The notes under the pieces are model-generated. The model ran no database searches, had not been told where the DNA came from, and saw only the letters and a list, made by a program, of their open reading frames with translations. A stretch of 44,396 bases of DNA from contig CALBKQ010000082.1 in assembly GCA_937895645.1 (NCBI GenBank), positions 1-44,396 of the forward strand, given 5' to 3'. A program made the position numbers and the translations under genes. The DNA is from an uncultured Clostridia bacterium. GTDB taxonomy: Bacteria; Bacillota; Clostridia; Oscillospirales; Acutalibacteraceae. This document shows positions 23,649 through 32,335 of the stretch, piece after piece (positions within the stretch are counted from its first letter, which is position 1; each line of letters opens with the position of its first letter).

Positions 23649-23677
23649 TTGACCTTTATATTGTTTTGTAGTAAAAT
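23649..23677 (+). promoter_or_regulatory. Promoter of the YfhO-like / pilD pair
   Basis: TTGACC (23649-23654), 17 nt, TAAAAT (23672-23677), immediately behind the pilin terminator. Confidence 0.6.
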
Positions 23678-23706
23678 ATAAAAAATATGTGAAAGCAGGA
23701 ATGATT

Positions 23707-26556
23707 ATGAAAACAAAGAAACAAATATCATTTATTTGGTTAGGACCTATAATAACACTTGGTATAATGCTTGTGCTTTATGCTATAAGTGGGGTTTACC
23801 CATTTGGTACAGAGTCAACTGCTTTTGCTGATGGTTTTTCACAATACATTCCATTTTTGGCTGAATTAAAAAATAAAATAGTTGAGGGTAGCTCTTTGCT
23901 TTTCACTTGGCATGCAGGTGGTGGCGTTAATTTCTGGGCAACTATCGGTTACTACCTTACAAGCCCCCTTAATCTTATAGCTTTATTATTTCCTGTTGAA
24001 GAAATGCAAAATGCTTTTTCCCTTATAACTTTAATCAAGCCATTTTTTATGGCATTAACTTTCTCTGTTTTCTTAAAGAATTCATATAAAAAGAATGATT
24101 TGTCAGTAGTAATTTTCTCAATTCTTTGGGCAATGTCCGGATTTATGGTAGGTAGTATAAATATTACATCATGGTATGATGCAATAATTTACTTTCCGCT
24201 TGTTATTATGGGACTTAAAAAGTTAATGGATGGAGGTAACGCATGGGTTTATTCATTATTTTTAGGTCTTACCATTACATCTAACTTTTATTTTGGTTGG
24301 ATGACTTGCATTTTCTGCGTAATTTTCTTTGTTTATTGCTTTATTTCTGATGACGATGTTTATTACGAAGGTAAGGTTACAGAAGAACAGCAAGATGAGG
24401 AAACTGAAAGCGTAAATATATTTGCAGTTTTCAAAAATTCATATTTATTGGGTAGTCTTTTCAAGTTTGGACTTTCATCACTTCTTGCAGGTGGTATTTC
24501 TGCAATTTTCACCTTGCCAATGGCAAGTATCTTACAAAACACAGGCAAGGGTACAGTTTCAGGTGATATATTTGTTGTTAATGGTGAGGGCGTATTAGGA
24601 TTACTTGCATCTCATATATTCCCATTCAAAAACACCTACGATACGTTAACTTCATTAGAATATATATTTATGTTTGCGGGTATTTTGACACTTGTTTTAG
24701 TAATTGCTTATTTCTTCGCAAAAGGTATTTCTATCCGCAAAAAAATTGGCAACGGTTTTTTAATTGCAGTAATGTGGGCATCAATGCTTATTAATGCATT
24801 ATATACGGCTTGGCACGGCTTTGGCGAGCCTATGGGAATAATGTATCGCTTTGCCTTTATATACAGTTTTGTGCTTATAAAAATTGCTTATGAAGCTTTT
24901 TGTGAAATCAAAAACATTAAATGGTATGGCTTTTTAGTTGGTGCAATTTTTGCAGGTGGTTGTTTAGCTTGTTCTTATTTTAATGATTTTATCAACAACC
25001 ATTTTTTCTCAATATCACTTGTTATAAAAGTTGTTTTAGCTATAGTAATTTTTACTGTTGTTTTAATTTTATTAAGCAAGAAAGAACAAAGAAAAACTGT
25101 ACTTACAATTATTTTGCTTATTTGCGTAATTTCTGAAACCATTATCTTTAATTGTGGTACTTTTAACACTTTTAATTCTTTAGAAAATCTTTCAGAAAAA
25201 CAAATTGTTGATGAATTAACTGAAAATATCAGCGAAAGTGACAGAGTTCATTTTGCAAGTAAAAATCAGGAGTTTAAGGATTTAGTACAATATGGCTTGA
25301 ATTTTGGTTTTAATGGTTGGGAAAATTATTCGTCTTTGGCGGATAACGACTTTACCTTGACGGTCCAATTCTTAGGAAGTTATGGTAATTCCTTAAATAT
25401 TCAAAATGGTGCAAGTGAGGAAACACCTGTTTTCAATATGCTTTTCCCAACAAAGTATTATATTGATGGTACAGGCAACATACAGGAAAGTGCATATAGA
25501 GAAGAGTTAGAAGAAAAAGACGGCTATACGCTTTACAAAAACAACTACACTATGCCGTTTATGTATACAATCAGTGAAAATATTGCAAACTGGAATCCTT
25601 TTTCATTCTTTATTCTTGTTGACAGTCTTAATGAAGTAGCAAAATCAATGACAGAAACAACTGAAAATGTTGTAGTTTATAATAATCCTGAAAACTTTGT
25701 TTATGAGAATTGTACTCACATTTCTGCAACAGATAGATTGAATGCAAACCAGGAACTTTTACACGAACATGAAGAAGGTCATTCGCATAGTCACGATGGT
25801 GAATCAAGTATGAATGCTCTTTATGAATATCTTGAAAAAAGAATGGATGGATATTCATATAAGGTTACTGATATGACAAAACCTGCATATATTACCTTCG
25901 ATTCAGTTGCTGAGGCTGATGGTATGATGTATCTTTATGTTGATACTTACGAGTTAACAGACCTTAAAGTTACACTTAACGGAAAAACAACTGAATACTA
26001 TCTTTACGGTGTGGGTGACAACTGCACATACGAACTTGGTGAAGTTAAAAAAGGTGATGTTGCAACTATTACTATTGGTGGTTACAGAGAAAATGATGTG
26101 GATAGTGACCAAGTTTATTTTGTAGAAAACAATAGTTTCACAACAACTTCATTTACCGTTGATATGGAAAAATTTGAAAAAGTTTATAACAAACTCGATG
26201 CTATGAGTGATACTGAACTTTTAGAATTTGACGACACTTATATAAAAGCAAAAGTTACAAGTTATGAGGATGGTTTGCTTTACATTCCAACAACTTATGA
26301 CGAGGGTTGGACTATTCTTATTGACGGCGTTGAGGCAGAACTTTATGAGCACCACAGTCATATTCTTATGACAGGTATTACTGAAGGTGAGCATATTGTT
26401 GAAATGAAATATTGTCCTGTTGGATTTGTGCCGGGGGCTATAATCACAGGCATAAGCGTGGTAATTATTATTGCCTGGGCAATAATTGCAACAAAACGCT
26501 CGAAAAAAGAACAAGAATATGCTACAATAAACGAAACAAGTGTGAATGAGGAGTAA
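23707..26556 (+). CDS. YfhO-family polytopic membrane protein (GT-C-like)
   Basis: 949 aa. About 12-13 membrane segments occupy the N-terminal half and one closes the C-terminus (VPGAIITGISVVIIIAWAII); in between is a large extracytoplasmic domain. Early motifs DGFSQYIPFLAELKNK and WHAGGGVNFWATIGYYLTSPLNL are the YfhO hallmark, with the acidic residue after the first membrane segment typical of GT-C glycosyltransferases. In Bacillus, YfhO is tied to lipoteichoic-acid glycosylation. A His-rich patch HEHEEGHSHSHDG (about 685-700) is unusual. Start: AGGA at 23697-23700 fits the ATG at 23707 better than the GTG at 23689. The gap to pilD is 3 nt, so the two are translationally linked; a role in modifying pilins or wall polymers is inferred. 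Confidence 0.85.
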   Translation: MKTKKQISFIWLGPIITLGIMLVLYAISGVYPFGTESTAFADGFSQYIPFLAELKNKIVEGSSLLFTWHAGGGVNFWATIGYYLTSPLNLIALLFPVEEMQNAFSLITLIKPFFMALTFSVFLKNSYKKNDLSVVIFSILWAMSGFMVGSINITSWYDAIIYFPLVIMGLKKLMDGGNAWVYSLFLGLTITSNFYFGWMTCIFCVIFFVYCFISDDDVYYEGKVTEEQQDEETESVNIFAVFKNSYLLGSLFKFGLSSLLAGGISAIFTLPMASILQNTGKGTVSGDIFVVNGEGVLGLLASHIFPFKNTYDTLTSLEYIFMFAGILTLVLVIAYFFAKGISIRKKIGNGFLIAVMWASMLINALYTAWHGFGEPMGIMYRFAFIYSFVLIKIAYEAFCEIKNIKWYGFLVGAIFAGGCLACSYFNDFINNHFFSISLVIKVVLAIVIFTVVLILLSKKEQRKTVLTIILLICVISETIIFNCGTFNTFNSLENLSEKQIVDELTENISESDRVHFASKNQEFKDLVQYGLNFGFNGWENYSSLADNDFTLTVQFLGSYGNSLNIQNGASEETPVFNMLFPTKYYIDGTGNIQESAYREELEEKDGYTLYKNNYTMPFMYTISENIANWNPFSFFILVDSLNEVAKSMTETTENVVVYNNPENFVYENCTHISATDRLNANQELLHEHEEGHSHSHDGESSMNALYEYLEKRMDGYSYKVTDMTKPAYITFDSVAEADGMMYLYVDTYELTDLKVTLNGKTTEYYLYGVGDNCTYELGEVKKGDVATITIGGYRENDVDSDQVYFVENNSFTTTSFTVDMEKFEKVYNKLDAMSDTELLEFDDTYIKAKVTSYEDGLLYIPTTYDEGWTILIDGVEAELYEHHSHILMTGITEGEHIVEMKYCPVGFVPGAIITGISVVIIIAWAIIATKRSKKEQEYATINETSVNEE

Positions 26557-26559
26557 TTT

Positions 26560-27387
26560 ATGGATTATTTACTTATACCAAAACTTTTTATAACGTTTTT
26601 TGTGTTCCTTATAGGTATTTGTATCGGCAGTTTTCTTAATGTGCTTATTTACAGATTACCAAAAGGCGAAAATGTTACAACTACAAACAGTCATTGTATG
26701 AGTTGCAATCATCGTCTTTATGCAAAAGATTTATTCCCTCTTTTTAGTTGGATTTTTCTTGGTGGTAAATGTCGTTATTGCAAGGCAAAGATTTCTGTAC
26801 AGTACCCAATAGTCGAGGCAATCAACGGTATTATGTATTCACTCATTTTCTGGTTTGTATGCGATGCAAAACCAAGCCTTGCACTTGTTGGTTACTGTGT
26901 GGCATTCTCTGCTTTGCTTGTAACTACCGTTATTGACTGGCGTACAATGGAAATACCTGACTCAATGTGGATTACAATTTTTGTTGGCGGTGCGTTCGTT
27001 TACATAGATGAACTTATTAAAGAGGGATTTGACACACATTGTCTTATTGAAAGAGTAATAGGCATTTTTGCCGCAAGTGGTATTCTTTTCATTCTTGCTG
27101 TAATCACAAAAGGCGGAATGGGTGGCGGTGACATTAAACTTATGGCTGCCTGTGGATTTTTGCTTGGCTGGAAAGTAGTTTTTCTATCACTTATTATGGG
27201 TGGATTTATCGGTACACTTTATCTTATCTTTATGGCAATCAAGAATAAAGGCAAGGTGCCAAGAAAAGTACCGTTTGCACCACATTTATCTCTTGCTGTT
27301 GTAATTTGTATGTTCTGTGGCAGTGAGATTATTGATTGGTATTTAGCACTTTGTGGAATTGTTTCACACCATAATCATATTCATTAA
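26560..27387 (+). CDS. pilD: Prepilin peptidase PilD (A24 family)
   Basis: Inner-membrane aspartic protease that removes the leader at the Gly|Phe/Met junction of prepilins and methylates the new N-terminus. 275 aa. N-terminal GSFLNVLIYRLP, the zinc tetracysteine pair CMSC (46-49) and CRYC (71-74) that marks bifunctional peptidase/methylase enzymes, catalytic Asp126 in DWRTMEIPD and Asp191 in GMGGGDIKLM. All features needed for processing the six or so prepilins of this locus are present. It is cotranscribed with the YfhO-like gene (start 3 nt after its stop; RBS GAGGAG inside it). Terminator follows. Confidence 0.96.
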   Translation: MDYLLIPKLFITFFVFLIGICIGSFLNVLIYRLPKGENVTTTNSHCMSCNHRLYAKDLFPLFSWIFLGGKCRYCKAKISVQYPIVEAINGIMYSLIFWFVCDAKPSLALVGYCVAFSALLVTTVIDWRTMEIPDSMWITIFVGGAFVYIDELIKEGFDTHCLIERVIGIFAASGILFILAVITKGGMGGGDIKLMAACGFLLGWKVVFLSLIMGGFIGTLYLIFMAIKNKGKVPRKVPFAPHLSLAVVICMFCGSEIIDWYLALCGIVSHHNHIH

Positions 27388-27394
27388 TTATTTT

Positions 27395-27427
27395 GGCGGA
27401 AGTTAAGTCTTCCGCCTTTATTTTTTA
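27395..27427 (+). terminator. Terminator after pilD
   Basis: GGCGGAAG (27395-27402), loop TTAAGT, CTTCCGCC (27409-27416), TTTATTTTTT. End of the pilus region. Confidence 0.9.
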
Positions 27428-27431
27428 ACAA

Positions 27432-27491
27432 ACTATTAATTTTTATAAACTATCTTGCATTATTTAATAGTGTGTGATATTATAATAGTGT
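27432..27491 (+). promoter_or_regulatory. Promoter and candidate operator of the PadR operon
   Basis: TTGCAT (27455-27460), 17 nt, TATTAT (27478-27483). ACTATTAA (27432-27439) and TTAATAGT (27464-27471) form an inverted repeat, and AATAGTGT occurs directly at 27466-27473 and 27484-27491. These flank and overlap the promoter and could be the PadR binding sites. Confidence 0.45.
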
Positions 27492-27517
27492 AATAATAAA
27501 ATTAAGGAGGGCAGGAT

Positions 27518-27835
27518 ATGAATACGCAGTTCAAAAAAGGCGTATTGGAACTTTGTGCACTAACGGTTTTGCTAAATGGTGACCGTTACGGGTACGAATT
27601 AGCCGATATGCTTGGTAAGAAAATGTCAATATCTGAAGGCTCGGTTTATCCAATGCTTAAAAGATTGCAGAGTGATGGGTATTTTGACTCATACTTAAAA
27701 GAGTCGCCAAACGGTCCTGCAAGAAAATATTATAAAATTACACTTGAAGGTCGCGACAGACAAAAACTTCTGCAAGACCAATGGAGCGAATTCGCAAGTC
27801 AAGTAAACTCATTTTTTGAGGGGGTAACAAAATGA
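27518..27835 (+). CDS. PadR-family transcriptional regulator
   Basis: 105-aa winged-helix repressor. FKKGVLELCALTVLLNGDRYGYEL and SEGSVYPMLKRLQSDGYFDSY, with PARKYYKIT at the wing, are the standard PadR N-terminal domain; the short C-terminal helix mediates dimer formation (PadR-s2 type). RBS AAGGAGGG. Its stop overlaps the next start (ATGA, 27832-27835), the usual coupling of PadR with a DUF1700/HAAS protein. It probably autoregulates this operon in response to an envelope signal. Confidence 0.93.
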   Translation: MNTQFKKGVLELCALTVLLNGDRYGYELADMLGKKMSISEGSVYPMLKRLQSDGYFDSYLKESPNGPARKYYKITLEGRDRQKLLQDQWSEFASQVNSFFEGVTK

Positions 27836-28320
27836 ACAAAGTAGACTTTTTGAATGAGTTATATTATTATCTTTCACCGCTTAAAAAGGAAGAGCGTAAC
27901 GAAATTCTTGAAGATTTTCGTGCACACTTCCGCGAGGGTGAGGCAGCAGGTAAAACACAGGAGCAAATCTGCCAAGAACTTGGCTCACCATTTGAATGTG
28001 CAAAACAGTATGTAGGTGATGCAATAGTTCAAAAAAGAGTTGAGCCCAATAAAGAGAAAAAGCCAAACAAAACTTTTTGGACAGTTGCATTAGTCTGGAA
28101 TGTTATTCAGGCGTTTATTTCAATCCCGTTAACACTTGGGTTGTTTGTTGCATCTGCAGTAATGGCTGTGTTCTTCTGCTTTGTAGTACCTGCAATCGGC
28201 TCAGTAGCATTTCTTGTGTTTGCAATTTCTTCAACAGTTGCGGTGTTCTTACTTGGTATAATTACATTGCTTTGGAGTATATTAGAAATTAAAACCTGCG
28301 TTAAAATGTTATATAAGTAA
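27832..28320 (+). CDS. DUF1700 / HAAS-domain membrane protein
   Basis: 162 aa. The N-terminal soluble part MNKVDFLNELYYYLSPLKKEERNEILEDF...FREGEAAGKTQEQICQELGSP is the HAAS/DUF1700 signature, predicted to sense or bind a partner such as the adjacent PadR. Two to three hydrophobic helices follow (about 80-155, separated by short turns). Family members are found with PadR regulators in Firmicutes and are linked to envelope stress control. Translationally coupled to padR. Confidence 0.9.
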   Translation: MNKVDFLNELYYYLSPLKKEERNEILEDFRAHFREGEAAGKTQEQICQELGSPFECAKQYVGDAIVQKRVEPNKEKKPNKTFWTVALVWNVIQAFISIPLTLGLFVASAVMAVFFCFVVPAIGSVAFLVFAISSTVAVFLLGIITLLWSILEIKTCVKMLYK

Positions 28321-28332
28321 GGAGAGATTTAT

Positions 28333-28515
28333 ATGAAAAAAGCACTTATAACTTTCGTTGTACTTTTTGTGATTTCGCTCTTTACTGCCATTGTCAGTTT
28401 TGCAGTTTGCGGCGGCGAACTTATTAAAACAGGCATTGAATACGGTGTTGAGCAGTATCGCGAATACAAATCAACAGGTGAAAATGATATTACAGATATT
28501 ATTGAAAATCTGTAA
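28333..28515 (+). CDS. Small membrane protein of the PadR operon
   Basis: 60 aa: one membrane segment (about 4-26, ITFVVLFVISLFTAIVSFAV) and an acidic hydrophilic tail. Good RBS AAGGAGAG. In related operons this position often carries a larger DUF4097-type protein with the same kind of N-terminal helix, so this may be a shortened version or an independent small protein. Function unknown. Confidence 0.65.
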   Translation: MKKALITFVVLFVISLFTAIVSFAVCGGELIKTGIEYGVEQYREYKSTGENDITDIIENL

Positions 28516-28560
28516 TTAAAGGTATATAATTAAAGTATCAAAATATAGGAGGAACGTAAT

Positions 28561-28809
28561 ATGTTCAAAGAAAAGAAATTATACAAGAGTTCAGACAAAA
28601 AAATCAGCGGTGTTTGTGCAGGTTTCGCAGAGTTTTTTGAAATCGACCCAACAATCGTTAGAGTAATTTATGCTTTAGTTGCATTGTTTACTGCTGCAAT
28701 TCCTTGCATTATTATCTATGCAGTTCTTGCATTCGTAATCCCACAGCGTCCATTCCCTGAATATCAGTATAATGAATTTGAAGAAAACAAAACAGACGAT
28801 AATCAGTAA
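28561..28809 (+). CDS. PspC-domain protein
   Basis: 82 aa. KKLYKSSDKKISGVCAGFAEFFEIDPTIVRVIYAL followed by a hydrophobic helix (about 38-62) and AFVIPQRP is the full PspC domain. PspC proteins sense or transduce envelope stress; in Firmicutes they accompany Lia/PadR-type systems. RBS AGGAGG lies before the ATG. The acidic C-terminal tail (NEFEENKTDDNQ) is short. Part of the same cluster as the PadR and HAAS genes. Confidence 0.93.
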   Translation: MFKEKKLYKSSDKKISGVCAGFAEFFEIDPTIVRVIYALVALFTAAIPCIIIYAVLAFVIPQRPFPEYQYNEFEENKTDDNQ

Positions 28810-28816
28810 TTGAATT

Positions 28817-29056
28817 ATGGGCGAGATTTACGAATTTTCAAACAAGTCGTCAAAAGAACTCGAAGATTTAATGGAGCGTCTTTCTGACGAATATGACGAT
28901 TTAGAAGACCAACTTTTAGACCTTGAAGATTTTGCGCCTGAAAAAGACGATAAAAAAGAATACGCCTTATGGCAGGAGGAATACGCAACACTTGAAAAGC
29001 GTATGGCAGAAATCGAAAAAGAGTATGACGAACTTCAGAAAAAATTAAATAAATAA
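28817..29056 (+). CDS. Small acidic coiled-coil protein
   Basis: 79 aa, almost entirely charged and heptad-patterned (LEDLMERLSDEYDDLEDQLLDLEDF, then LEKRMAEIEKEYDELQKKLNK), so a helical hairpin or coiled-coil dimer. No signal or membrane segment. It begins 7 nt after the PspC stop without a strong RBS, consistent with translational coupling. The operon context suggests a cytoplasmic partner of the PspC/HAAS proteins, loosely like PspA in character but far smaller. Confidence 0.7.
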   Translation: MGEIYEFSNKSSKELEDLMERLSDEYDDLEDQLLDLEDFAPEKDDKKEYALWQEEYATLEKRMAEIEKEYDELQKKLNK

Positions 29057-29062
29057 AAAATC

Positions 29063-29104
29063 AACAGTCAGTTCAATATTGGGTATTGAATTGGCTGTTT
29101 TATA
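29063..29104 (+). terminator. Terminator after the PadR/PspC cluster
   Basis: AACAGTCAGTTCAATA (29063-29078) pairs with TATTGAATTGGCTGTT (29084-29099) with two mismatches, then TTTAT. Confidence 0.75.
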
Positions 29105-29120
29105 TTGTTATAATTATAAT
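29091..29120 (+). promoter_or_regulatory. Possible promoter of the DUF2804 gene
   Basis: TTGGCT (29091-29096), 18 nt, TATAAT (29115-29120). It overlaps the 3' arm of the preceding terminator. Confidence 0.4.
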
Positions 29121-29146
29121 AATGGAAAATTTAGGGAAGTGATTTT

Positions 29147-30244
29147 ATGTCAAAAGAATTACCAAGAACTTATAAAAGCTTTACTGAGTGGGAAACAAAG
29201 TCTAAACAGACTGAATACACAGAAGAAACTCCGCTTTTATCAGAAGACGGAACACTCCTTGCTAAAGGTTGGGCAAGACACAATGTATTCACTTATAACC
29301 GTGACCATTCAAAACCTAACTGGCGTAAAAAAGAATGGGATTTTTATGTTATCCGCAACAAAGATTATGTTGTTGATTTAAGTTTTGCAAATATTTCTAT
29401 TGGTGGTTATGTTAGTGCAAAACTTACTGACATTAAAAACAAATGTGTAATAGCAGATGCAAACTATATGTATGTTGGTGGCTCTAACAAATACATTCTT
29501 CCACCTAAAGGTGATGTGCCAAACACATTTAAGGGAAATGTTAGACAGGCACAATTTGAGTTTGTTACTCACGAAACATACAGAACGCTCTGGTTCAGAG
29601 CACCATATAAAGGTGAGGTTGTTGAGTGTGAGTTTCATATGGATATTATGCCAGGGCTTGAAAATATTACAACTGTTCTTCCTTTCAAAGACCAGCCTAC
29701 AAGATACTTTATGACAACAAAACAGAACTGTATGCCTTGTGGCGGTACATATAAGTTCGGTGACGAAGTTTATGAGTTTTCAAAAGAAAACACTTTCTGT
29801 TATATGGACTGGGGTCGCGTAAATACTCCTCATAAGCTTGTGTGGTATTGGGGTAACGGTGCACAGTATATTTATGACGAAGATGGCACAAAACATCTTT
29901 TCGGATTTGAAATTACCTGGGCAATCGGTGACGAGAGTAACGCCACTGAAACTTGTCTTTTCTGGGACGGTAAAGCACATAAAATCGGTGCAGTTGATGT
30001 TGAAAAATTCCCAAAAGGCAGATTTATGGAAGAGTGGAAAATCATTTCTGAAGACGGAAGATTTAATATGACACTTACACCTACTTTCGATAGTGTAACT
30101 GACCTTAATGTTTTGGATATTGCAAGAATGAATTGCCATCAGGTAAACGGCATTTGGAATGGTACAGTAACACTTGACGACGGTAAAGTAATTGAAATTA
30201 AAGACTTACCTTCATGGTGCGAATATGTAGAAAATAAGTGGTAA
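29147..30244 (+). CDS. DUF2804 family protein
   Basis: 365 aa, soluble, no signal peptide. ...LLSEDGTLLAKGWARHNVFTYNRD near residues 31-54 is the DUF2804 opening, followed by KEWDFYVI, a central CYMDWGRV and multiple beta-strand segments. The fold is thought to be related to the hydroxyneurosporene synthase/CrtC-like lipocalin repeat, but no enzymatic role is known for the bacterial group. RBS AGGGAAG. It lies directly upstream of a sugar-type MFS transporter in the same direction, which hints at a shared substrate, though 134 nt separate them. Confidence 0.82.
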   Translation: MSKELPRTYKSFTEWETKSKQTEYTEETPLLSEDGTLLAKGWARHNVFTYNRDHSKPNWRKKEWDFYVIRNKDYVVDLSFANISIGGYVSAKLTDIKNKCVIADANYMYVGGSNKYILPPKGDVPNTFKGNVRQAQFEFVTHETYRTLWFRAPYKGEVVECEFHMDIMPGLENITTVLPFKDQPTRYFMTTKQNCMPCGGTYKFGDEVYEFSKENTFCYMDWGRVNTPHKLVWYWGNGAQYIYDEDGTKHLFGFEITWAIGDESNATETCLFWDGKAHKIGAVDVEKFPKGRFMEEWKIISEDGRFNMTLTPTFDSVTDLNVLDIARMNCHQVNGIWNGTVTLDDGKVIEIKDLPSWCEYVENKW

Positions 30245-30378
30245 TTGACAAGCAATATTTCTCAACACTCTATACAAAAAATTTTCTATATTTTCGGTGT
30301 TTTATACCTATCTATTTTGGAAAAAATATTGTATAATGAATGCGTATAAATTTTCTGAATTTTATCAGGAGGTAAAAT

Positions 30379-31854
30379 ATGAGTAAACAAGAACTTTTTT
30401 GTGAGAAAAACGGTAAACTCCACACATGGCATACTATACTTACCGGTTTTGCTTTCCTCACAACATCAATCGCGTGGGCAATTTATGACCCATATATCAC
30501 AAAGATTCTTAACAGATTACTTACAGAATCAGTATGGATTTCAGACCTTAGTGCAAAACTTAACGAAGCGTTCCCTGTACTTGCAAAATTTGCAGAAACA
30601 CAGGGTCAGGATGTTAACGTAGCAGGTGGCGGAATTACACTTGTTCCACTTTTCATCGGTGTTATTATGACATTTGATAACATCTTCGGTGTTATTTTCC
30701 AGCCGACATTCGGTAAAATTTCAGACCGTTGCCGTTCAAAACTCGGTAAACGTCGTCCTTTCATTGTTTACGGTGCACCTATTTCAGCACTTCTTTTTGC
30801 ACTTATTCCTTGGATTGCATTGAAGTCAACTCTCCCTGTAACAATGATTTTCATTATCCTTTTCGTATTCTCAATGTCACTCTGGCGTGCTCCTGCAGTT
30901 GCGCTTATGCCTGCTCTTACACCATCACATCTTCGTTCAGAAGGTAACGCTATCATCAACCTTATGGGTGGTGTAGGTTCTGTTATCGGTATGGTTGCTG
31001 GTACTCTTGTAAGTGCTATTTACTTGGCAACAACAGGCGTTAAAGTTACTGCTGAAAACGAACAGTTTACCAGTTTCCCTTATGTGTTCCTTCTTGGTGC
31101 AGTTGTTATGGTTATTGGTATGCTTGTTGTTCGTATTTTCGTTAAAGAGCCATCAAGCCTTGAAGAAGTTGCAGCAAACAACCAGTATGCTGACGAAAAA
31201 GCTGCAAAGAAAGCTGAAAAGGCTGCAAGAAAAGCAGAAAAGCTTTCAAAGGGCGAAAGAAAGAGTCTTATCTTTATGCTTGGCGGTTTGTTCTTCCTTT
31301 TCTGCGGTACAAACGCTATTACAACATTCTTTGCACTCTTTGCTGAAGAAGTTCTTGGAAAGAGCACAGGCGAAGCAACAATTATGACAACACTCTTCGC
31401 AGTTTGTTCTGCTGCTGCTGCAATTCCTGCAGGTAAAATGGGTAAGAAAATTGGTCGTAAAAAGACAATTCTTATTGGCCTTATAGTATTTATGGCAGTA
31501 TTCCTTCTTTATGTACTTACACAGAGTATGGCACTTATCTGGGTTGCTCTTGTTCTTGGTGGTGCAGCAAATATGTTCATCACAGTTAATACATTGCCAC
31601 TTGTTCTTGATATTGGTGGTATTGAAAAAGTTGGTACTTTCACAGGCTACTACTACACAGCAACATTCTCAGCACAAATTGCTTCTCCAATTATTTACGG
31701 TATTGTTCGTATGTTCACAGGCTCATATATGTCACTCTTCGTATATAGCCCAATTATGTTTATCTTGAGTATTGCTTGTATCCTCTTTGTTAAGCACGGT
31801 GAGGCAGTTCCACAAGAAATCGTTGATAAAATTGAAGAAGAAAACGCTGACTAA
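30379..31854 (+). CDS. MFS transporter, SLC45/GPH-like sugar symporter
   Basis: 491 aa, 12 predicted membrane segments. The loop GKISDRCRSKLGKRRPFIVYG (about 113-133) is motif A of the GPH/SLC45-like branch that carries sugars or glycosides with protons; GKMGKKIGRKKT repeats it in the second half. A lysine/alanine-rich cytoplasmic loop of about 40 residues (ADEKAAKKAEKAARKAEKLSKGE) sits between the halves. RBS AGGAGG lies 7 nt before the ATG; a TATAAT is at 30332-30337 without a clear -35. The substrate cannot be read from the sequence. A bidirectional terminator follows. Confidence 0.85.
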   Translation: MSKQELFCEKNGKLHTWHTILTGFAFLTTSIAWAIYDPYITKILNRLLTESVWISDLSAKLNEAFPVLAKFAETQGQDVNVAGGGITLVPLFIGVIMTFDNIFGVIFQPTFGKISDRCRSKLGKRRPFIVYGAPISALLFALIPWIALKSTLPVTMIFIILFVFSMSLWRAPAVALMPALTPSHLRSEGNAIINLMGGVGSVIGMVAGTLVSAIYLATTGVKVTAENEQFTSFPYVFLLGAVVMVIGMLVVRIFVKEPSSLEEVAANNQYADEKAAKKAEKAARKAEKLSKGERKSLIFMLGGLFFLFCGTNAITTFFALFAEEVLGKSTGEATIMTTLFAVCSAAAAIPAGKMGKKIGRKKTILIGLIVFMAVFLLYVLTQSMALIWVALVLGGAANMFITVNTLPLVLDIGGIEKVGTFTGYYYTATFSAQIASPIIYGIVRMFTGSYMSLFVYSPIMFILSIACILFVKHGEAVPQEIVDKIEEENAD

Positions 31855-31862
31855 TTAGCAAA

Positions 31863-31904
31863 ACAAAAAATTACCCACCAAGGATTTCCTTGGTGGGATT
31901 TTTT
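31863..31904. terminator. Bidirectional terminator between MFS gene and phage cassette
   Basis: CCCACCAAGG (31874-31883), loop ATTT, CCTTGGTGGG (31888-31897), with ATTTTTT on the plus side and a matching T run on the minus side (complement of CAAAAAATTA). Confidence 0.9.
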
Positions 31905-32334
31905 ATGCCGAAACGTTGTTGTTAAAGATAAAGTATGTACGAAGAATTATTGCTTCGCAATCACTATCATAATCTGTGTTGTAGCAAACGGATTTTGAAA
32001 TGTTGTGTTTTTTTGTAAATAAAAGATGTGTTGCAATTCTGTCAAAAATCTTGTGACCTGCGCTTCCACCCTGTGAGTAGGGAAGATAAATATCTGCGCT
32101 TAAGGTTGTCTTCATTTCTCTTTTGTTGGTTACTGTTATTTCACCTGTTTCAAGAGTTTCGGTGAGTTTTTCGCCGATTTCACATCCCTTTACAGATATT
32201 GCTACAATAGGTTTGTCGATAGGGGTTGGCTTTATTTCGTTTTCGTAAGCCACCACAAAAGTTATGTCGCTGAATAAAGTATCTGCTGATAACGCAGACA
32301 CAAGAGTTTCAGCCAGCGTTCCGTTAAGTGTCAT
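31903..32334 (-). CDS. Phage neck / tail-terminator-like protein
   Basis: 143 aa, last gene of the phage head cassette. The pattern MKTTLSADIYLPYSQGGSAGHKIFDRI resembles tail-terminator or head-tail completion proteins, where a strand of the form xVxVDIYxP is followed by a helix. C-terminal TDYDSDCEAIILRTYFIF is a further strand pair. Start ATG 32334 with GGAGGT 6 nt upstream; a longer frame to 32361 lacks an RBS. The upstream gene stops 1 nt before. Assignment is by size, order and weak pattern; it could equally be called a hypothetical neck protein. The cassette ends here, at the terminator shared with the MFS gene. Confidence 0.55.
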   Translation of the reverse strand: MTLNGTLAETLVSALSADTLFSDITFVVAYENEIKPTPIDKPIVAISVKGCEIGEKLTETLETGEITVTNKREMKTTLSADIYLPYSQGGSAGHKIFDRIATHLLFTKKHNISKSVCYNTDYDSDCEAIILRTYFIFNNNVSA

Positions 32335-32335
32335 A

